Shown: positions 53,099 through 62,659 of the stretch, one piece after another
Position numbering within the stretch: the first letter of the stretch is position 1
How the letters are laid out: each line of letters opens with the position of its first letter
NCBI RefSeq assembly: GCF_030546805.1
Contig: NZ_JAUOPC010000010.1
Location: 1-64,000, forward strand
From: Cyclobacterium sp. 1_MG-2023
GTDB taxonomy: Bacteria; Bacteroidota; Bacteroidia; Cytophagales; Cyclobacteriaceae
Reading direction: 5' to 3'
Length of the DNA stretch: 64,000 nucleotides
Made by a program: the position numbers and the translations under genes
The notes under the pieces: generated by a model
The model's database searches: none
Seen by the model: the letters and a program-made list of their open reading frames with translations, nothing else
What the model was told of the DNA's origin: nothing

Positions 53099-54397
53099 AT
53101 GGAAGAATATTTAAGCATACTTATACTGATCGTTAGTTTTATTATTCTGATGGGCATAGGGGTGCCCGTTGCCTGGGCCTTAGGCTTTTCAAGTTTTCTT
53201 ACCCTAACGGTGACCATAGCCTCAGTTCCTTCTGCCACCACCATTGCCCAAAGAATGGGAGTTGGCTTGGATAGCTTTGCCCTACTTGCCATTCCGTTTT
53301 TTATTCTGGCAGGCGAAATAATGAACAAAGGAGGAATAGCAAATCGGCTTATTGATTTGGCCAAGGCCATGACCGGAAGACTTCCGGGTGGCTTATTGTA
53401 CGTGAATGTAATCGCAGCCATGTTATTTGGTGCCATAGCAGGATCTGCTGCTGCAGCTGCTTCTGCCATTGGTGGGATATTAGGCCCACGAATGGAAAAA
53501 GAAGGTTATCCTAGGGAACTTGGTGCCTCAGTAAATATTACTGCCTCTACCACCGGTTTGATCATTCCGCCATCAAATGTATTGATTGTTTATTCTCTGG
53601 CAAGTGGAGGCGTTTCTATTGCCGCTTTATTTATCGCCGGTTATATACCCGGCTTGCTAATCGGGATGTTCTTGATGATTACTGCAGCCATCTTTATCAA
53701 AAAGCACAAGCTTAAAGCAGGTGAGCCTACTAGTATTAAAGAGTTGGCCTCCAAATTTTTGGCAGCATTTCCAAGCTTAATGCTTTTGGTGGTCGTGATT
53801 GGAGGGATCGTTATTGGCGTATTTACAGCTACAGAAGCCTCAGCAATTGCTGTTGTTTACACCTTGGTTTTGTCCTTTATATATGGCGAAATAAAATTGA
53901 AAAATCTTCCGGCTATCTTATTGAAAAGCTCAGAAACTACGGCCATAGTGATGTTACTTATCGCTACCTCAATGAGTATGTCATGGGCAATGTCCAGCGA
54001 AAATATCCCTCAGTCAATAAGCTCAGCATTATTGACCATGAGTGACAATAAGTTTGTAATATTAATTATGATTAATTTAATCTTACTTTTTGTAGGAACA
54101 TTTATGGACATGACTCCGGCAGTTTTGATCTTTACACCGATCTTTTTGCCTGCAGTGGTAACTTTAGGAATAGATCCTGTTCATTTTGGAATCATGATGG
54201 TATTGAATTTATGTATTGGGGTTTGTACGCCTCCTGTTGGTTCAGTATTGTTTATAGGGGTGGGAGTGGCCAAAACCACCATCGCCAAAGTTTTCTTCCC
54301 CTTACTTCCCTTCTTTGTGGCCATGTTACTAGGATTACTTATCATAACATTGGTACCTGAGCTTACCCTTTGGTTGCCTTCTGTTTTTGGTTTGTAA
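53099..54397 (+). CDS. dctM: TRAP transporter large membrane subunit (DctM)
   Basis: A 432-residue sodium-coupled permease with about 12 hydrophobic segments. Marks include GIPVAWALG-like GVPVAWALGFSSF, LLAIPFFILAGEIMNKGG, GAIAGSAAAAASAIGGILGP and the C-terminal MVLNLCIGVCTPPVGSVLFIG. It completes the hexuronate TRAP system and is ended by the terminator at 54421. Confidence 0.95.
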   Translation: MEEYLSILILIVSFIILMGIGVPVAWALGFSSFLTLTVTIASVPSATTIAQRMGVGLDSFALLAIPFFILAGEIMNKGGIANRLIDLAKAMTGRLPGGLLYVNVIAAMLFGAIAGSAAAAASAIGGILGPRMEKEGYPRELGASVNITASTTGLIIPPSNVLIVYSLASGGVSIAALFIAGYIPGLLIGMFLMITAAIFIKKHKLKAGEPTSIKELASKFLAAFPSLMLLVVVIGGIVIGVFTATEASAIAVVYTLVLSFIYGEIKLKNLPAILLKSSETTAIVMLLIATSMSMSWAMSSENIPQSISSALLTMSDNKFVILIMINLILLFVGTFMDMTPAVLIFTPIFLPAVVTLGIDPVHFGIMMVLNLCIGVCTPPVGSVLFIGVGVAKTTIAKVFFPLLPFFVAMLLGLLIITLVPELTLWLPSVFGL

Positions 54398-54420
54398 ACC
54401 CTTATTTCTATAAATATTTG

Positions 54421-54456
54421 ACTCCTCATCCTTTTCGGTTGAGGAGTTTTTTTTTT
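54421..54456 (+). terminator. Intrinsic terminator after the TRAP operon
   Basis: ACTCCTCA (54421-54428) pairs with TGAGGAGT (54440-54447), followed by a run of about ten T. Confidence 0.9.
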
Positions 54457-54810
54457 CCTAACACGGAGTATTTCTTTTCTATATTTAAAATCTGAGTAAA
54501 TACTTCCTAGATATACCTATCGGATAAATTCCTGATTTCTTTTGGTTTACTTCCAAGCTTTTAGTTTTTAATTGGCATTAATAAAATCATTTTGGTATTT
54601 TGACCTTATATAAGGGATAGTACTTTTATTAGGTGATAAATCGGATTCTATTCAGGTGCTTCTATGCAGATTTCTACCTGCTGCAGGCAGGCCGGTTTGT
54701 TCATAGTTTTGCTGTGTTTTAACCCACCGTTATGCTTTTGTATTTGCGATTGTACTGCTCATTTCAAAGCCTAGTCACCCTGGTTATAAACTTGATCACA
54801 AATAAGAAAA
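54457..54810. other. Spacer
   Basis: No gene was recognised. A GC-rich patch with CCTGCTGCAGGCAGG (about 54680-54694) has local self-complementarity but no clear function. Confidence 0.4.
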
Positions 54811-56091
54811 ATGGAAAGAAGAAATGCTTTAAAAAATATTGGTGTTCTGTCCTCAGGGATGTTGATAGCCGGAATCACCAATGCCCTAGGTGAAAATCGT
54901 TCGGTGGATTCACCAAAAACGATTCTGCTAGTTTCCGGTTGGCAGGATGTAAACATAGGGGACATTGCCCATACTCCGGGGTTGATTCATGTTTTGAAAA
55001 CTTTCCTTCCTGACTATAAAATCATCTTGTGGAAAAAATCCCGCGGAGAAAAAGTAAAGGCTCTCCTCAATAAAAACTATCCGGATGTAAAAATTATCTA
55101 CGGATCAGTTGCTAGAGACGGTATTGTGAAAGATAAGGAAGTAATTGATGCCATGGAAAAGGCGGATATTTTGGTACATGGTTCCGGCCCGTCTGTAGTG
55201 GGACAAGACAACTTAGAAGCATGGATGAGGTACACAGACAAGCCCTTTGGTATATTTGGGACAACGATTCAATCCATTTCTCCTGCACTTAAAATAGTAC
55301 TTGATGCAGCCCATTTTATCTTTACTAGAGAAACAGCTTCCTTGGAGGTGTTAAAGAAACATGGGCTTTCCGGAAAGAACATATCTTTTGCACCCGACGC
55401 TACGTTTTTCTTTGACCTTTCTGATGATGACAAAGCCCTTTCATTTTTAGAAAACCACCAATTAATAGAGAAGGAGTTTATTTGTGTGATTCCTAGGCTC
55501 AGGTATACCCCATACCATAAATTCAAAAAAGTCAATTGGTCTGCCGAAAAAATCAAGGAAGTGGAAGATACCAATGAAAAACATAAAGAAGTAGATCATG
55601 CCAAAATGAGAATGGCAATGATCGAATGGGTTAGAGAAACTGGAAATAAAGTATTGATATGCCCGGAAATGACCTACCAGGTCGATATAATGAACGAACT
55701 ATTGATTGATCCTTTACCTGATGATGTTAAGAGCAAGGTAATCAAAAGGGCTTATTGGTTGCCCGATGAAGCAGCGTCAATATATGCAAGGGCACATTCG
55801 GTGCTTAGTTTTGAGTGCCATTCCCCCATTATTGCAGCAGCCAAGGGTACCCCGATGTTCTATTTAAGACAGCCTGAAGATACTATAAAAGGACAGATGT
55901 ATTATGATCTAGGCTTGGCAGAATGGGTGTTTGAAATAGAAGAAACCGAGGGCAAGCAAATTGCCGATAAATTGATGGACAATTGGAGAAATTACAAAAA
56001 AGCTGAAAGAACCTTAGCAAAGGCAATGCGTAAAGTAGCCACTATTTATAAAGCTTCTTCGAAGAAAATAAAATCAGTGGCTTCTGATTGA
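54811..56091 (+). CDS. Polysaccharide pyruvyl transferase-family protein with export leader
   Basis: A 426-residue protein of the polysaccharide pyruvyl transferase fold (PF04230-like): NIGDIAHTPGLIHVLK near the N-terminus, HGSGPSVVGQDNL, and SFECHSPIIAAAKGTPMFYLR near residue 335. The first 28 residues (MERRNALKNIGVLSSGMLIAG) look like a Tat-like signal. Family members normally work in the cytoplasm with PEP, so export is odd and a different function is likely. It stands alone. Confidence 0.8.
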   Translation: MERRNALKNIGVLSSGMLIAGITNALGENRSVDSPKTILLVSGWQDVNIGDIAHTPGLIHVLKTFLPDYKIILWKKSRGEKVKALLNKNYPDVKIIYGSVARDGIVKDKEVIDAMEKADILVHGSGPSVVGQDNLEAWMRYTDKPFGIFGTTIQSISPALKIVLDAAHFIFTRETASLEVLKKHGLSGKNISFAPDATFFFDLSDDDKALSFLENHQLIEKEFICVIPRLRYTPYHKFKKVNWSAEKIKEVEDTNEKHKEVDHAKMRMAMIEWVRETGNKVLICPEMTYQVDIMNELLIDPLPDDVKSKVIKRAYWLPDEAASIYARAHSVLSFECHSPIIAAAKGTPMFYLRQPEDTIKGQMYYDLGLAEWVFEIEETEGKQIADKLMDNWRNYKKAERTLAKAMRKVATIYKASSKKIKSVASD

Positions 56092-56183
56092 ATGCTTTAT
56101 TTCCTTTTACAAGAAAAAATTATCAATAGCTTCAACCAGCAGAACCGATGGTTTTTGTCAGACCTAAGTTATAATGGTATTCA

Positions 56184-56384
56184 TTAAACTTCGCTTTCAT
56201 CATCAAATATTTCTTCGATTGTGCAATCGAAAAGTTTAGCAATGCGGAAGGCAAGTGGGAGGCTAGGATCAAATTTCCCCTTTTCAATGGCATTTATGGT
56301 TTGCCGAGAAACAGCCAGGCTGTCTGCGAGATCTGCTTGTGTCCAATTATTTTGAGCTCGGAGAACTTTCAGATTATTTTTCAT
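56184..56384 (-). CDS. XRE-family helix-turn-helix regulator
   Basis: A 66-residue Cro/C1-type DNA-binding protein (WTQADLADSLAVSRQTINAIEKGKFDPSLPLAFRIAKLF). It overlaps the upstream membrane-protein gene by 4 bp, and a palindromic operator pair lies before that gene (56802-56861). It most likely autoregulates the pair. Confidence 0.93.
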   Translation of the reverse strand: MKNNLKVLRAQNNWTQADLADSLAVSRQTINAIEKGKFDPSLPLAFRIAKLFDCTIEEIFDDESEV

Positions 56385-56788
56385 TGATATCGCTTTTTTC
56401 CTATTGCAATGGCAGCCATATAAGTGAGACTAATGGCAATGACCAAAAATGAAATTTCAGCATCTACCGGAATTAAATTGGTATTGTCCATAAGGTTAAA
56501 TGAAATTCCTCCAAATACTCCTACACCCAATGCAATGCCCATGGCTTCCAATTGGATTTGCTTTTCCAATTCATCGAGTGATTTAAGAAAGCGAATGTTT
56601 GCCAATAACAAACCTCCGGCGAAGAACAAATTTACCAAAAAGCCTATCCAAGTAAATAGGGGATTTTCATCCCACAAAAACTGGTGTCCAAAGGTTACCA
56701 AAGCGAGGGTGATTAACCAAAAACTTGTCCAAACTGCTAAATTTTTGGTGATCTGTTTGCGGTTATTTTTCCAATTTTGAGTTTCCAT
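56381..56788 (-). CDS. Small membrane protein paired with XRE regulator
   Basis: A 135-residue protein with four hydrophobic segments and a conserved-looking central loop (RFLKSLDELEKQIQLEAMGIALG). Such proteins are commonly encoded next to short XRE regulators in Bacteroidota, but their function is not known. Transcribed before the regulator, with 4-bp overlap. Confidence 0.85.
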   Translation of the reverse strand: METQNWKNNRKQITKNLAVWTSFWLITLALVTFGHQFLWDENPLFTWIGFLVNLFFAGGLLLANIRFLKSLDELEKQIQLEAMGIALGVGVFGGISFNLMDNTNLIPVDAEISFLVIAISLTYMAAIAIGKKRYQ

Positions 56789-56801
56789 ATTCTAATCATT
56801 T

Positions 56802-56861
56802 TGTAAAGTAAACTTTACACAAAGATAAGTGTAATTTTCATAATGTCAAGTTTGTTTTACA
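56802..56861. promoter_or_regulatory. Tandem 18-bp operators upstream of the XRE operon
   Basis: TGTAAAGTAAACTTTACA (56802-56819) is an 18-bp palindrome with 8-bp arms. A degenerate second copy, TGTCAAGTTTGTTTTACA, lies at 56844-56861. Together they look like a cooperative binding site of the XRE regulator. Confidence 0.7.
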
Positions 56862-56910
56862 TTATTTTTCACATTGATTATTTAGGTGGGTGGGATAAGG
56901 TCTTAATAAA

Positions 56911-56945
56911 AATAGCCCGGACTACTGATTAGTAACCGGGCTATT
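56911..56945 (-). terminator. Intrinsic terminator of the second SusCD operon
   Basis: AATAGCCCGG (56911-56920) and CCGGGCTATT (56936-56945) form a 10-bp stem. Read leftward, the stem is followed by a T-rich tail, so it ends transcription from the SusD gene at 56967. Confidence 0.85.
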
Positions 56946-56966
56946 AACGTGTAAATACCTTAAAAT

Positions 56967-58811
56967 TTATTCATTCGAACTTTCTTCGATAGTGGTGAGA
57001 GGGGGTACATTGTTCTCATACCCTGAATATCCTTTGTTTTGATTGATAATCCCTTGTGTATTACTGTTTATGGCCGGTGCAGGAATTGGCCAAAGTACAT
57101 GATAGGGACTGTAGGTATAAGTGTCCCCATGTCTAGTAAAAACCCCTTTATTGTAAAAATCCGTAACAGACATGATTCTATCATACAAGAAGTTGTCTTC
57201 CGAGAAATTATCCAAGGAATAGGTTTTTCCGTTGTAAGCTTCTTTACCGGTATTAGCAAAAATAAACGCCATCCTGGTAAGCTCAGTTTTCCTAGGCTCC
57301 TCATAATACAACTCTCTTGCTCTTTCGTCCAAGATAGTTCCAATATTCATTTTTTCAGGTCCGTAAGGTGCTGCTCCTGCACGAGTTCTTACAGCATTTA
57401 GGTCATTGGCAGCATTGGCTAAATCACCTTTCCATACATAGGCTTCGGCCCTTAATAGGTAAGTCTCTGCCAACCTAAAAATATACCAGTCACTATGTCC
57501 CCCTGCAGGTCGGATGTTTTGAGGTTCCGGAATATACAATTTGTAATGAGGCCAAGAGAACCAACTTCTAATGGTATCTACGACCAATACTGTCCCTTCG
57601 TCATTCCTGAATTGAAGAGATTGTCCATAGTAATCGTCAACTCCTTTTAAATCAGGATTGTTGTAAACCATATCAGTCATGTCCATCCAGTTTCCTGGAG
57701 CATGCCTGAGATCGTTTTCGTCATCCCAAATCATACTTTGATGATACCAAGTTCCTCTTAATCTTCCAATCCCTCTTCCATATTTAGTGACTTGGTCTAT
57801 TTCGATTCCGGGTTGGTCAATCGTCCCTCTGTTTCCATTGGGTGTATTTATATTGGTAAACCAAAACGGAACACCTTGACGCATAGAAGACATGCCTCCT
57901 GAATTCCCTTCAGTATCGATTCTATCCATAACCATTAAAATGGCTTCAGTATTTACATTGGCCGATTTGTTTTCAGGTCGATGTAAGTCCCAAATTAAAT
58001 TTTTCTCAGGATCATTACCTGTTGAACCAAATCTTTCAGTCATTAAGGAGTGGGTGCCTCCATCGATTAACCTAGAAGCTGAAGCAATGGCGTCATCAAA
58101 TTCACCTAAAGCAAGGTTTACTTTAGTAAGAAGGTGTTGTATGGCCCCTTTAGGTACCTGACCTTTATCCATTATTGAAGGTACCCAAGGTTCAGCCCAC
58201 TCTAAGTCTTCTTTGATTTTGCGAAGGATTACTTCTCTTTTTGTTGAATAAAAATCCAATCTTGGTTCGAGTATTTCTTCAAGAATTAATGGCACGTCTC
58301 CAAATTGATTGGTAAGCCTATAGTATCTTAATGCCCTATGAAAATAAGCAGTACCCAAAATATGATTTCTTTCTTCTTCCGATTCATAATCTGTGGGGTC
58401 ATCAATTCTAGATATTACGGTATTGGCATATTTTATTCCTTTAAATCCTTCGTACCAGTACCAGCCAATCCGATTGTAATTGGCTGAGTTTAGGTTTGCA
58501 TCAGGCGTAATTAATAGGTTCAAATCCTGAGCAGGACCGGACTTATCTGTAGTTCCTTCCACAGCTACCTCCGTAAAGATATGCTCTGTGAGGATTGGAG
58601 AGCCATCTCCTGTGTACTCATGTCTCATGTTTCGTTCACAAGCCACCAATGCACTCCAAAGCCCGCTCGATGAATTGAAGGTGTTTTCAGGTGCATAAAA
58701 GGATAGTGGTTTTGGGTCAAGCCAACCTTCATCACAGGAACTTGTACTAAGCATTAAACCAGTGGCCATTAGCCCTAGGTAAAAATTCAGTTTTTTTATT
58801 TTAAGATTCAT
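56967..58811 (-). CDS. SusD/RagB-family glycan-binding lipoprotein (second pair)
   Basis: A 614-residue surface lipoprotein with lipobox C26 (LMLSTSSC). The N-terminal SusD region starts with DEGWLDPKPLSFYAPENTF, and the C-terminal RagB/SusD domain has RLAETYLLRAEAYVWKGD and ends with VLWPIPAPAINSN and NKGYSGYENN. It lies 24 bp after the SusC gene and forms the second glycan-binding pair in the window. Its sequence is clearly different from the SusD of PUL 1, so the ligand is probably different. Confidence 0.95.
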   Translation of the reverse strand: MNLKIKKLNFYLGLMATGLMLSTSSCDEGWLDPKPLSFYAPENTFNSSSGLWSALVACERNMRHEYTGDGSPILTEHIFTEVAVEGTTDKSGPAQDLNLLITPDANLNSANYNRIGWYWYEGFKGIKYANTVISRIDDPTDYESEEERNHILGTAYFHRALRYYRLTNQFGDVPLILEEILEPRLDFYSTKREVILRKIKEDLEWAEPWVPSIMDKGQVPKGAIQHLLTKVNLALGEFDDAIASASRLIDGGTHSLMTERFGSTGNDPEKNLIWDLHRPENKSANVNTEAILMVMDRIDTEGNSGGMSSMRQGVPFWFTNINTPNGNRGTIDQPGIEIDQVTKYGRGIGRLRGTWYHQSMIWDDENDLRHAPGNWMDMTDMVYNNPDLKGVDDYYGQSLQFRNDEGTVLVVDTIRSWFSWPHYKLYIPEPQNIRPAGGHSDWYIFRLAETYLLRAEAYVWKGDLANAANDLNAVRTRAGAAPYGPEKMNIGTILDERARELYYEEPRKTELTRMAFIFANTGKEAYNGKTYSLDNFSEDNFLYDRIMSVTDFYNKGVFTRHGDTYTYSPYHVLWPIPAPAINSNTQGIINQNKGYSGYENNVPPLTTIEESSNE

Positions 58812-58835
58812 AATTTCTGTCTTTAATAGTAGGGT

Positions 58836-61800
58836 TTACAAAGTCAAATCAATTCCAAGAGTAAAAATTCTTGGTGTGGGGCCGGCAGATTCAGGGTCCC
58901 AAAAATTAAACTCTGTAGCATAAAAGCCTACATTTCTCACATTCATATAAAATCGTAAATTTTCTATTTTGGCCCTTTCCACTAAATCACGAGGGACTGT
59001 ATAAGCTAAGGAAATATTTTCTAAGCGAACGAAAGACCTGCTTTGATAAACGTTGAAGCCCCCGGCTCCGCCTTCACTTGAGTAAAGTCTGGCCCATTCA
59101 TTGTTTGGGTTCTCCTCTGTCCAATAAGGTAAAATATAGGAGTTAGATCGGTCTAGGAATCCTTGTCTATTTTTTCTTTGGTTGAAAGTACCCATATGGC
59201 CTAAATAAGCATACATCATAAACGACACATCAAAGTTTTTCCATAGCTTAAATTCATTTCTTAAACTCCATCTGGAACGGGGCTCGGTAAAGCCTAGAAA
59301 TTCCCTATCAGCATTGGTATAAAGACCATCTTCATTTACATCTTCAATCTTAAAATCTCCGGGCTTTACACCGTAATCAGCTGCTTGGTCTGCTTCAGGG
59401 GTTTGCCATATGCCATCTGTTTTATAATCCCAAATTGCATCAATAGGATGGTCAATAAACCAACGGTTTTCGATGTCGTCCAATTCTTCTCCATTTTCAT
59501 CCAAATCACCATAGAGACTAATTATCTTGTTGCGATTCATCTGAAAATTTAGGTTTGCTCTCCAGGTTAGGTTTGATCTTTGCAAAAGCTGACTATTCAA
59601 ACTTATTTCAAAACCACGGTTTCTTACTTCACCTAAATTGTCATAGACAAAATTAAATCCTAGTATATCTGGAAGTGATCTTTGAACCAAGAGATCCGTC
59701 GTTGACATGTCATAGACCTCAATGGTGCCATCCAAAATGCTATTAAACAAAGAAAAATCAAGACCAAGGTTTGTAGAGGTGGTTTTTTCCCATTTTAAAT
59801 TGGAGTTCTGCATGGTGTTTACATACAGTTGACTCACAAAATACAATTCACCACTTGGCCTTTGGTAAAAATATTTACCGGTTGACAAATCTGAAAGGGC
59901 TGCATATCTACCAATATCTCTGTTGCCATTGACACCCCAAGAGGCCCTTAATTTACCGTAATCTAGCCATGGGATATTTACAAAGTCTTCATCTGTAAAA
60001 ACCCATCCGAAGGCTGCCGATGTAAAAGTTGCCCTAGGATTGCTTTGACCAAAGGCGGAATACCCATCTCTCCTAACTGAAAGCGTGGTGATATATTTAT
60101 CGGATAAGGTATAAATTAACCTGCCCATAAGTGCGTCTGCTGTATGGTATTGGTCATTACTGGAAATGATGGCATTAATACCAGCACCTATATTATGGTA
60201 GCCCAGTCGGTCATGGGGTTCAAATCCCACATTGGTCATGGTATTGTCCCAACTTTGATACTTTTCTGCGTTGGCGAGAAGGGTTACATCAAAATTATGC
60301 TTGTTGTTGAAGTTTTTATTCCAGCTTAGAATGTTGTCTACTTGCCAGAAATAAACCTTTCTTTGTTGCCTACTGGCCCTACCACCCATGTTTTCAAAGC
60401 TTTGGTGGGCAGCCATCTCATGGTTGTAACGTTCATAAAATTCATAACGAGGAGTGAAATTCGTTCTAAATTTAATTCCGAAAGGCAATTCGATGGCAGC
60501 AAATAAAGTAGCATTGATTGTGGTTTCTTTTTGTAGCCTGTCTGTATATTGGGGTGTATAATATGGATGTCTGCCACCACTACCCTCTTCGTTAGGCATA
60601 AATCTAAGACTTTCCCCATCTTCTAAAAAGGGTTCGGCCCAAGGAGATAAATTCACCATGTTTCCCCAGCTGACAGGAATCTGACTCTCATCTCTATCTG
60701 CAAACTGTGTGTTCATACCCACTGTTAGCCAGTCATTTACATTTCCTTCAATATTGAATCTACTTCGGATAGTGGTAAATTTGTCACCGACTATAATGCC
60801 TTCATTGTCCAAGTAACCCATGGACCAATAATATTTAAAATCTTCATTCCTCGCGGATAGACTCACGGTATGGTCTTGTCTTAACCCGTTTTGAAACATC
60901 ATATTGTACCAATTGACACTTTCTCCTAATTTATAATTGGCAATTTCTAGAGGTTGCATGTTCAAACGTTGTAACCAAACAGTTTCGGGATCTCCTTCTG
61001 AACCATCATAGTCTAGCCAAGTGTCCAAAGAAATATTATCAGGTAGGGTATTGGGGTTGGAAAACCTATAAGGTTCAAAACCTCCTGCATTAATACTTTC
61101 CATTACATCCTGTCGCCAATCCAAGAATCCTTGAGGGCCATAAACAGGTTCATTTTTAGCCATGGTAGCCAATCCCCAGTTGGAATTGATTTTAATCTGT
61201 GTTTTGCCTAATTCCCCTTTTTTTGTATTGATCAAAACTACTCCATTAGCTGCTTTTGCTCCAAAAACAGCTGCTGAACTTGCATCTTTTAATACATCTA
61301 TGCTTTCTATGTCATTTGGGTTAATATCAGACAGTTGCCCGTAGTATATTGCTCCGTCAAGAACTAAAAGAGGACTAGATCCTGCATTTAGAGATGTTCT
61401 TCCCCGAACTTCAAGACTTCCTCCTCCTTTTGCAGAGGTACTTAAGCCTACATTTAGTCCGGCAATATTGCCTCTTAGAACATCTTGGATGGAATTCGGA
61501 TTCTCATTCTCAAGTTTAGATGCCGTTACTGAGGAGACTGCACCTGTGAGGTCTCTCTTTCTAGCAGTACCATATCCTATGACAACAACTTCATCTAAGG
61601 ATGCAGTATCCATAATCAAGGTTATATTGATCTCGGATTGATTGCCAATGGCAACTGTTTGGGACTCGAAACCCACATATGAAAAAGTCAATTGAGCATC
61701 CTCCGGGGCATTGATAGTATAAGTTCCATCTATGTCGGTTACAGTTCCAGAACCTTGGCCCTCAATTAAAACAGTGACACCGGGAATTCCCTCACCAGTC

Positions 61801-61958
61801 TCGTCTGTCACCCGGCCTGTAATCGTTACATCCGCTTCAAATTCACTTTTGGTTAATTCAGCAGTATACCCAACAGCAGTGTACAGCAACAAGAAACAGA
61901 GTATCAGAATTTTCAATTCTGATACTCTGAAAAATTGATTTTGTAATAAATTTTTCAT
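58836..61958 (-). CDS. SusC/RagA-family TonB-linked outer membrane protein (second pair)
   Basis: A 1040-residue TonB-dependent transporter. I chose ATG 61958 (MKNLLQNQFFRVSELKILILC) over the frame start at 62066, because the extra 36 residues are low-complexity and cross the operator region. A signal peptide ends near VGYTAE. The carboxypeptidase-regulatory-like domain (ITGRVTDETGEGIPGVTVLIEG) precedes the plug (DEVVVIGYGTARKRDLTGAVSSV) and beta-barrel. No STN domain. A LacI-type operator pair lies upstream at 62062-62109. Together with the SusD gene it forms PUL 2. Confidence 0.95.
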   Translation of the reverse strand: MKNLLQNQFFRVSELKILILCFLLLYTAVGYTAELTKSEFEADVTITGRVTDETGEGIPGVTVLIEGQGSGTVTDIDGTYTINAPEDAQLTFSYVGFESQTVAIGNQSEINITLIMDTASLDEVVVIGYGTARKRDLTGAVSSVTASKLENENPNSIQDVLRGNIAGLNVGLSTSAKGGGSLEVRGRTSLNAGSSPLLVLDGAIYYGQLSDINPNDIESIDVLKDASSAAVFGAKAANGVVLINTKKGELGKTQIKINSNWGLATMAKNEPVYGPQGFLDWRQDVMESINAGGFEPYRFSNPNTLPDNISLDTWLDYDGSEGDPETVWLQRLNMQPLEIANYKLGESVNWYNMMFQNGLRQDHTVSLSARNEDFKYYWSMGYLDNEGIIVGDKFTTIRSRFNIEGNVNDWLTVGMNTQFADRDESQIPVSWGNMVNLSPWAEPFLEDGESLRFMPNEEGSGGRHPYYTPQYTDRLQKETTINATLFAAIELPFGIKFRTNFTPRYEFYERYNHEMAAHQSFENMGGRASRQQRKVYFWQVDNILSWNKNFNNKHNFDVTLLANAEKYQSWDNTMTNVGFEPHDRLGYHNIGAGINAIISSNDQYHTADALMGRLIYTLSDKYITTLSVRRDGYSAFGQSNPRATFTSAAFGWVFTDEDFVNIPWLDYGKLRASWGVNGNRDIGRYAALSDLSTGKYFYQRPSGELYFVSQLYVNTMQNSNLKWEKTTSTNLGLDFSLFNSILDGTIEVYDMSTTDLLVQRSLPDILGFNFVYDNLGEVRNRGFEISLNSQLLQRSNLTWRANLNFQMNRNKIISLYGDLDENGEELDDIENRWFIDHPIDAIWDYKTDGIWQTPEADQAADYGVKPGDFKIEDVNEDGLYTNADREFLGFTEPRSRWSLRNEFKLWKNFDVSFMMYAYLGHMGTFNQRKNRQGFLDRSNSYILPYWTEENPNNEWARLYSSEGGAGGFNVYQSRSFVRLENISLAYTVPRDLVERAKIENLRFYMNVRNVGFYATEFNFWDPESAGPTPRIFTLGIDLTL

Positions 61959-62061
61959 CTTTTTTGGGTTAGAGTTAATAGAAAATTTTAAAGAGAATAT
62001 AGAATTTTTGATTATAAAAAAATCTATATAATATTCAATTATAGTAAATCTAAATTTATTA

Positions 62062-62109
62062 TGCAATCGGTTTCATTTCTTAATAAAATGATGTACGTAA
62101 CCGATTAAG
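62062..62109. promoter_or_regulatory. LacI-type operator pair upstream of the second SusC
   Basis: TGCAATCGGTTTCA (62062-62075) matches TGnAAnCGnTTnCA at every fixed position. CGTAACCGATTAAG (62096-62109) is a weaker copy, and AATCGGTT and AACCGATT are inverted copies. CG centres lie 34 bp apart, about three helical turns. Control by a LacI-family protein is inferred; the regulator could be the one at 482 or lie outside the window. Confidence 0.65.
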
Positions 62110-62659
62110 GAAAAATTATTTGGATAATATTTAAATTTGGCGAATTTTTATTTTAAAAAGCAATTATTATTTTATAGTTTGAATATTGTAATATTCATAA
62201 AAATTAATGTAAAAGAATAAAAATTATATTGTAAATATTTTTAAAAGTAATTTTAAACTAAAATAAATTAATTATATTAAAATGAAATTATAATGAGGTT
62301 GAATTTTAATATAATAATTCAATTATTAACTACTTATTCGCTATCTTGATCAATTTACTTTGGGGTTTAAATACCTAACCATTTCTCTTAAGAGAGGGAA
62401 GGACTTATTCCGGTTTAAGGCAAAGGCTAAAACCGAATTGTAAATAGAAACTTAGGACCAGTTAGAGCAGGAATTCATTTCCATATAAAGGCTTTGGAAA
62501 CACTGCTTTTAATTTAAAACCTTTCTTTTTTTATGACAAATACTTAAGAATTCCCTATTAATATGCAATTTCCATCATTTGCCATTGATGTATTTGTAAA
62601 AAAAAGTAAATTGAAGGTTATTGACTCAAAATAATTTAAAAGTCTAAATAATATTCGGA
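62110..62659. other. AT-rich divergent spacer
   Basis: No gene or strong hairpin was recognised. It separates the leftward SusC gene from the rightward cytochrome/DUF1549 gene. Confidence 0.4.

Noticed and set aside
61959-62066. Extended start of the second SusC gene
   Set aside because: The extra 36 residues are low-complexity and overlap the operator; 61958 gives a normal signal peptide.
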